Shown here: positions 5,092 through 8,482 of the stretch, piece after piece
Position numbering within the stretch: the stretch's first letter is position 1
How the letters are laid out: each line of letters opens with the position of its first letter
Assembly: GCA_021772595.1 (NCBI GenBank)
Contig: JAJFLS010000010.1
Coordinates: 1 to 8,482, forward strand
DNA: 8,482 nucleotides
Direction: 5' to 3'
From: Opitutales bacterium
Lineage (GTDB): Bacteria; Verrucomicrobiota; Verrucomicrobiia; Opitutales; Opitutaceae
Notes under the pieces: generated by a model
Database searches by the model: none
What the model was told of the DNA's origin: nothing
Seen by the model: only the letters and a program-made list of their open reading frames with translations
Program-made: the position numbers and the translations under genes

Positions 5092-6819
5092 TCACAGCTT
5101 CTCTATTTCCACAAAGCGGAAGCCATTCGGCTTCCCGTCGATTTCCACAAAGGCCTCAAAGCTGCACGGACCCGCTTCTAATTCGATTTCATCAAATCGA
5201 CATTCAGATTCCGCATAAAGTATTTCATTAGTGAATACATTACCTCCGATTTTCATCGTCACCGGATGCGTGGCGTTCAGGATCTCGCTCCAACGGCAGG
5301 TAATCCGATAGGTCCCGGCAGTTTTCACATCCAGGTCATACACGCCGTTATCGCCATCGAACAGTCCACCGCCCTTCCAATCCTGGCGCGATAGCAAGAC
5401 TGGGTTCTCCCGTTCGCTGCCGACCCAAGTCCGCACGGGCTCGAAACCAGAATCCATCGCATCCTCGAACCAGGAGTCATAGCGTTTCTTCAACCGTTCA
5501 ACGACCTCCGGACGCCTCTTCGCGAGATCATCTGTCTCCAGTGGATCACTACTTAAATCAAAAAGCTCGAACTTCGCCGTTTCCAAAGAATACGGCTCAA
5601 TCCCTCGACCCACCGCCTGCACCAGTTTATAATCTCCGCTTCGTACTGCGATATTGCGGTACTTAATCGGCTCCACCCCTCGGTGAAACTGATCATAAAA
5701 GGTTCGCTCCGGCCAATCGGCCTTGGAGCCCGTCAGCAAGGGCAGCAAACTTTTACCGTCGAAAGCAACCGATTTCGGGAACGGCACCTCGCAAACTTCC
5801 AAAATCGTCGGCATCAGATCTTCCACCGAGCCCACCTGATCGAGCCTTCTTCCTTGTTCCTTCGCCCCCGGCAGCTTTATGAACGCCGGAACGCGTATTC
5901 CGTTTTCATATACGTAGGTTTTTCGTCCCCGCAAACCGCTCTCCCACAAGTCGCTTTGCTTGTGCAGACTGGACGTACCGTTATCGCCGAGGAAAATGAA
6001 CAAGGTATGCTCCGTTTCGCCCGCTTTCTCAATGGCTCCTAACAGTCTGCCGAAGTTATCGTCGATATTCGTGATCATCCCATAGAAGCGAGCCGTCTCT
6101 TCGCTTAGGCCCGCTTTCCGATACGGGTCCGCATAAGCGTCCGATACGGTCAAAGGATGGTGCGGCGTATTGGGAGCCCAATACACGAAGAAAGGAGGCA
6201 CTTGCCCTGAGCCTGTCGAACGGGTCGCATTCTCCTCGATAAAATCCACCGCCGCATCCGTAAAGACATCGACGCAATAACCCTCGAACTCCCGCTCTAC
6301 TCCGTTTTCAAGAAGCGGTGCATCAAAATAGTTGTCGCGACCCAGAGGACTGTAGGGGGCGCCGATCATGCCGCCCACATGCGTCAGCGAGTAATCAAAA
6401 CCCTGATCGATCGGACGTGCCGGAGCATTATCGCCCAGATGCCATTTACCGAACATGCCGGTCCGATAACCCGCCTCCTTCAACGCCTCAGCGATCGTCA
6501 CTTCATTGGGCCGCAGAATCGATCGACCTTCCTGGGTATCGATCACCCCAGTCTTCAAGGCGCTGCGTCCGGTCATCAAACTCGCCCGCGTCGGCGAACA
6601 CACCGGACAGGCATAGAACTGGTCGAAGACGGTTGCCCCTTCCGCAAATCGATCTAACACAGGCGTATCCAGATACGGATTCCCATTAAAGCCCACGTCA
6701 CTGTAGCCCTGGTCGTCCGTGATGATCAGCACTACATTGGGCTGTTTGGGCAGTCCCTCCTGGGTCAGAACCGCCAAACAGCCCAGTAGAGCTAAGAATC
6801 TAAATCCGTGGGATTTCAT
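5092..6819 (-). CDS. Secreted S1-family sulfatase
   Basis: Formylglycine-dependent sulfatase (alkaline-phosphatase superfamily) that hydrolyses sulfate esters, here probably on a sulfated carbohydrate. 575 residues. An N-terminal Sec signal spans about residues 1-22; an LLGC sequence at 11-14 might be read as a lipobox but hydrophobic residues continue after it. The catalytic domain begins PNVVLIITDDQGYSDVG with metal ligands Asp35/Asp36. The modified residue is Cys74 in C-S-P-T-R, followed by ASLMTGR. GKWHLG (124-129), TPHHPL (218-223), LGDNGT with Asp279/Asn280, and RGRKTYVYENG complete the active-site pattern. The last ~90 residues form a separate beta-rich domain often seen on PVC-group sulfatases. 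Residues TRSTGSGQ (199-206) come from an inserted short repeat. A GGAGG lies 13 nt before the ATG, a long spacing. An external sulfatase maturase is needed and is not in the window. The S1 subfamily and exact substrate cannot be fixed by eye. Confidence 0.95.
   Translation of the reverse strand: MKSHGFRFLALLGCLAVLTQEGLPKQPNVVLIITDDQGYSDVGFNGNPYLDTPVLDRFAEGATVFDQFYACPVCSPTRASLMTGRSALKTGVIDTQEGRSILRPNEVTIAEALKEAGYRTGMFGKWHLGDNAPARPIDQGFDYSLTHVGGMIGAPYSPLGRDNYFDAPLLENGVEREFEGYCVDVFTDAAVDFIEENATRSTGSGQVPPFFVYWAPNTPHHPLTVSDAYADPYRKAGLSEETARFYGMITNIDDNFGRLLGAIEKAGETEHTLFIFLGDNGTSSLHKQSDLWESGLRGRKTYVYENGIRVPAFIKLPGAKEQGRRLDQVGSVEDLMPTILEVCEVPFPKSVAFDGKSLLPLLTGSKADWPERTFYDQFHRGVEPIKYRNIAVRSGDYKLVQAVGRGIEPYSLETAKFELFDLSSDPLETDDLAKRRPEVVERLKKRYDSWFEDAMDSGFEPVRTWVGSERENPVLLSRQDWKGGGLFDGDNGVYDLDVKTAGTYRITCRWSEILNATHPVTMKIGGNVFTNEILYAESECRFDEIELEAGPCSFEAFVEIDGKPNGFRFVEIEKL
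6202..6225. repeat. Short dispersed palindromic repeat inside the sulfatase gene
   Basis: The core CCCTGAGCCTGTCGAACGGG (6205-6224) resembles the widespread CCCTGAGC-TGTCGAAGGG family known from many bacterial genomes. Its translations give the familiar strings PFDRLRAS in one frame and STGSGQ in another. Here the gene reads it in frame as TRSTGSGQ (residues 199-206), just before the conserved PPFFVYWAPNTPHHP stretch, with no stop or frameshift. Confidence 0.6.
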
Positions 6820-6874
6820 AATTTCAAACGAGCCTCCCTTTCTGCTCTAAGTCAAAAGCCTCGTCCAATCTTCC

Positions 6875-6893
6875 AAAATCAGACTGTCAGATT
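6875..6893 (+). promoter_or_regulatory. Candidate regulator binding site (copy 2)
   Basis: The plus strand reads AAAA, three variable bases, GACTGTCAGATT (the 12-mer at 6882-6893). It is identical over 12 bases to the site upstream of the transporter operon and keeps the AAAA at the same spacing. It lies in the 116-bp divergent gap, 63 bp from the sulfatase start and 43 bp from the PKD gene start, so it could serve either direction. Confidence 0.4.
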
Positions 6894-6909
6894 AATGGTG
6901 GATTACATT

Positions 6910-6939
6910 ATGAAACGTTTGTCATCAAAATCAAAATGA
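6910..6939 (+). CDS. Possible 9-residue leader peptide overlapping the PKD gene start
   Basis: ATG at 6910 opens a tiny frame, MKRLSSKSK, whose TGA (6937-6939) overlaps the ATG at 6936 of the next gene as ATGA. GGTGGA lies 7 nt before it, while the PKD gene itself has no visible Shine-Dalgarno. This fits translational coupling, but such short frames arise easily by chance. Confidence 0.25.
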   Translation: MKRLSSKSK

Positions 6940-8024
6940 TGACTCGTTTTCCCCTCGCCGTTCTTTCCGGAAGCCTTCTCTTCTCCGCCTCCATCCATGC
7001 TCTCGATCGAGCGGGAGTGGAGTTCAAAGCGTATCAGTTTCCTGCGGATGCCATTCCGCGGATCGATGGGGATACGTCCGACTGGGAACAAGTGCCTAAC
7101 ACCTACATCGTCGGTACGAATGAGCTCTGGGACGATTCCGGAAAGAACGAAGGGATTCATCCGGAGACCCTCGACGTCAAGGTTAGGGTCGCCTGGGTCG
7201 AGGGCCTGAATCGCCTCTATTTCCTTTACGAAGCCTATGACGATTATTGGGACTTCTCGCTGCCTGGCCTCAAGAACGACACCTTCGAACTGGTCGTGGA
7301 CGGAGACCTTTCCGGCGGCCCACTGATCGAGCGATTCCGCGTAAATAGCGACGTTCTAAGCGAATCGGACGCCTTCTTCACGCTCCACGGCGTCCACGCC
7401 CAAAACTACCACATTTTTACCCCCGCTCGCGACAAGTCCTGGACCATGCTCTGGGGAACTCAGCAATGGCTCAAGGAACTGCCCTATTCCAACGCCGCCA
7501 GTCACTATGATTTCGAGCCCGGCGAAAGCGGACGCTACACGCTCGAATTCTACATAACCGTATACGATCACGCCTCTCCTCAAGGCCCAGCCCACTCAAC
7601 CGAGAGCCAATTCGAAGAAGACAAGCTCATCGGCCTTTCATGGGCGATCATCGACTACGATGACCTCGACAGCAAAGGCGCCAGCGGATTCTGGAACCTA
7701 TCCCGAACGCACACCATGTACGGAAAAGCAGACGAACTGGTCGCTTTCCGCCTCATGCCTCAAGAGAAGGACCAGAGACCCGCACTGCAGGCCGACTGGG
7801 ATTTTACGGTCATAGACCAAGATCGCCGCTTCGTCGCCTTCCACGACGAATCGGAAGGCGAAATAGCGAATTGGCATTGGGATTTCGGCGACGGCGAAAC
7901 ATCCACCGAACAACACCCGACCCACACTTATTCCAAGGGAGACAAATACGTCGTCGTATTAACCGTCAACGGCCCCGAAGGCCAATCCCGTTGGTCGAAA
8001 GTCTGGGACGTCAGCCTCCCTTGA
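6936..8024 (+). CDS. Secreted protein with CBM9-like and PKD domains
   Basis: Exported protein of 362 residues with no catalytic domain I can recognise. Residues 1-22 (MMTRFPLAVLSGSLLFSASIHA) are a good Sec signal peptide. The region about 30-275 resembles CBM9/DOMON-like carbohydrate-binding domains: AIPRIDGDTSDWEQVPNTYI near the start, LYFLYEAYDDYWDF, then NDTFELVVDGDLSGG. Residues ~290-362 are a PKD domain with the typical WHWDFGDGETSTEQHPTHTY and YVVVLTV. A role in holding glycan or in protein-protein contact outside the cell is inferred. No C-terminal anchor or sorting signal is visible. Start alternatives are ATG 6936 or ATG 6939. It is divergent from the sulfatase and shares its 116-bp control region. 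It has no gene directly behind it on the same strand, so it appears monocistronic. Confidence 0.85.
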   Translation: MMTRFPLAVLSGSLLFSASIHALDRAGVEFKAYQFPADAIPRIDGDTSDWEQVPNTYIVGTNELWDDSGKNEGIHPETLDVKVRVAWVEGLNRLYFLYEAYDDYWDFSLPGLKNDTFELVVDGDLSGGPLIERFRVNSDVLSESDAFFTLHGVHAQNYHIFTPARDKSWTMLWGTQQWLKELPYSNAASHYDFEPGESGRYTLEFYITVYDHASPQGPAHSTESQFEEDKLIGLSWAIIDYDDLDSKGASGFWNLSRTHTMYGKADELVAFRLMPQEKDQRPALQADWDFTVIDQDRRFVAFHDESEGEIANWHWDFGDGETSTEQHPTHTYSKGDKYVVVLTVNGPEGQSRWSKVWDVSLP

Positions 8025-8327
8025 GAGTGTTTCCAACAATTCGCTGCAGAAATGGATTTATCCCACAAGCGTCCACCGAACGAACGAGGTAAATAAATAA
8101 AGGGAACATCGCTCGTACCTCGCTAGATCCCTCGCCTAGGCTCGGGCCATGATCGCCGCTACGCGGCGCCAGGATTTTCCCTTCTGGGTGGATTTCGAAT
8201 CATCGCCTCGCAACGCGAGGATCATCGCCCTGATTTGTCAGGGATCTAGCGAGGTACGAGCGATGTCCTTTCCAAACGGTTTGCTTACGTTGACACCTAT
8301 GGGCTTATCCCCGGTTTCGAAACTCCC
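8025..8327. other. Convergent intergenic region with structured repeat element
   Basis: This 303-bp gap lies between the PKD gene and the 3' end of the SGNH hydrolase gene. More than half is the terminal-inverted-repeat element at 8106-8266. The flanks (8025-8105 and 8267-8327) show no coding frame with support, no RNA gene and no clear intrinsic terminator. Confidence 0.6.
8106..8266. mobile_element. 161-bp MITE-like element with perfect 27-bp terminal inverted repeats
   Basis: Bases 8106-8132 and 8240-8266 are perfect reverse complements over 27 bases (left arm starts ACATCGCTCGTACCTC). Between them lie at least three small hairpins: GCCGC/GCGGC with loop TAC (8155-8167), CCTCGC/GCGAGG with loop AAC (8206-8220) and CCCTGA/TCAGGG with loop TTTG (8228-8243, overlapping the right arm). 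There is no coding frame. This fits a non-autonomous element or large REP-like unit, and as RNA it would fold strongly, so it may also terminate the converging transcripts. I see no clear target-site duplication. Confidence 0.6.
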
Positions 8328-8482
8328 TCACAGGATCCCCCGAACGACTTCCGATACCGCAGTCCCCAGCTTCCGATGCTCTTTCGGTTCCCAGTGGACG
8401 CCATCAACCGGACTGCTTTGCACCACATCTCCCGCATTGAAGATGCGGATCTCATTCTCTTCGCAGAACGCACCCAGCGTAG
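8328..8482 (-). CDS. SGNH/GDSL-family hydrolase, C-terminal fragment (5' end outside window)
   Basis: The minus strand is open from the right edge to a TGA at 8330-8328 and encodes the last 50 residues of a protein. It ends in the hallmark SGNH block V: SSPVDGVHWEPKEHRKLGTA, with the catalytic Asp and His of D-x-x-H at fragment residues 26 and 29, followed by a C-terminal helix. The preceding FCEENEIRIFNAGDVV fits the last strand before that block. SGNH enzymes are esterases or lipases; in a glycan locus a carbohydrate acetylesterase is possible, but the substrate cannot be told from this part. The start and catalytic Ser lie beyond the window. Confidence 0.8.
   Translation of the reverse strand, partial: TLGAFCEENEIRIFNAGDVVQSSPVDGVHWEPKEHRKLGTAVSEVVRGIL

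Noticed and set aside
6056..6277. Minus-strand frame containing PFDRLRAS
   Set aside because: It is an out-of-frame reading of the sulfatase gene. The string comes from the dispersed palindromic repeat and is not a protein of its own.

Overview
The window looks like part of a marine, polysaccharide-degrading bacterium of the PVC group, most likely Verrucomicrobiota (Opitutae/Puniceicoccales-like). This is an inference from moderate GC content, a secreted S1 sulfatase, a DUF1961 lipoprotein, a PKD/CBM9-like secreted protein and many short palindromic intergenic repeats. No rRNA or marker gene is present to prove it. The gene set points to uptake and processing of L-rhamnose released from a sulfated, rhamnose-containing glycan (ulvan-like or rhamnan-sulfate-like). 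The anchor for rhamnose is a clear L-rhamnose mutarotase (RhaM).

Layout. 1-2463 (minus): two genes of a ribose/rhamnose-type ABC importer, a TTG-started double-domain ATPase followed by a permease that starts inside the ATPase stop region and runs off the left edge. 2464-2886: a 423-bp divergent intergenic region with a candidate activator-type promoter for the transporter, a 12-bp motif found again upstream of the sulfatase, and palindromic repeats. 2887-3774 (plus): an AraC-family regulator. 3843-6819 (minus): a probable operon of S1 sulfatase, rhaM and a DUF1961 lipoprotein, with a 53-bp nested palindrome between sulfatase and rhaM. 6936-8024 (plus): a secreted CBM9-like plus PKD protein, divergent from the sulfatase. 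8025-8327: a 161-bp non-coding element with perfect 27-bp terminal inverted repeats. 8328-8482 (minus): the C-terminal end of an SGNH/GDSL hydrolase that enters from the right.

Proposed working model (inference): the exported sulfatase removes sulfate from the glycan, the DUF1961 and CBM9/PKD proteins bind or process glycan outside the cytoplasm, the ABC system imports the monosaccharide, RhaM interconverts rhamnose anomers for the isomerase, and the AraC protein senses sugar and activates the promoters. A 12-bp identical site upstream of the transporter and in the sulfatase/PKD divergent region would link the two transcription units. The substrate-binding protein, rhaA/rhaB/rhaD-type catabolic genes and glycoside hydrolases or lyases are not in the window. 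I see no CRISPR array, tRNA or rRNA, transposase gene, phage gene or obvious defence system. The most unusual sequence features are the short repeats: one inserted in frame in the sulfatase gene, and several structured elements between genes.
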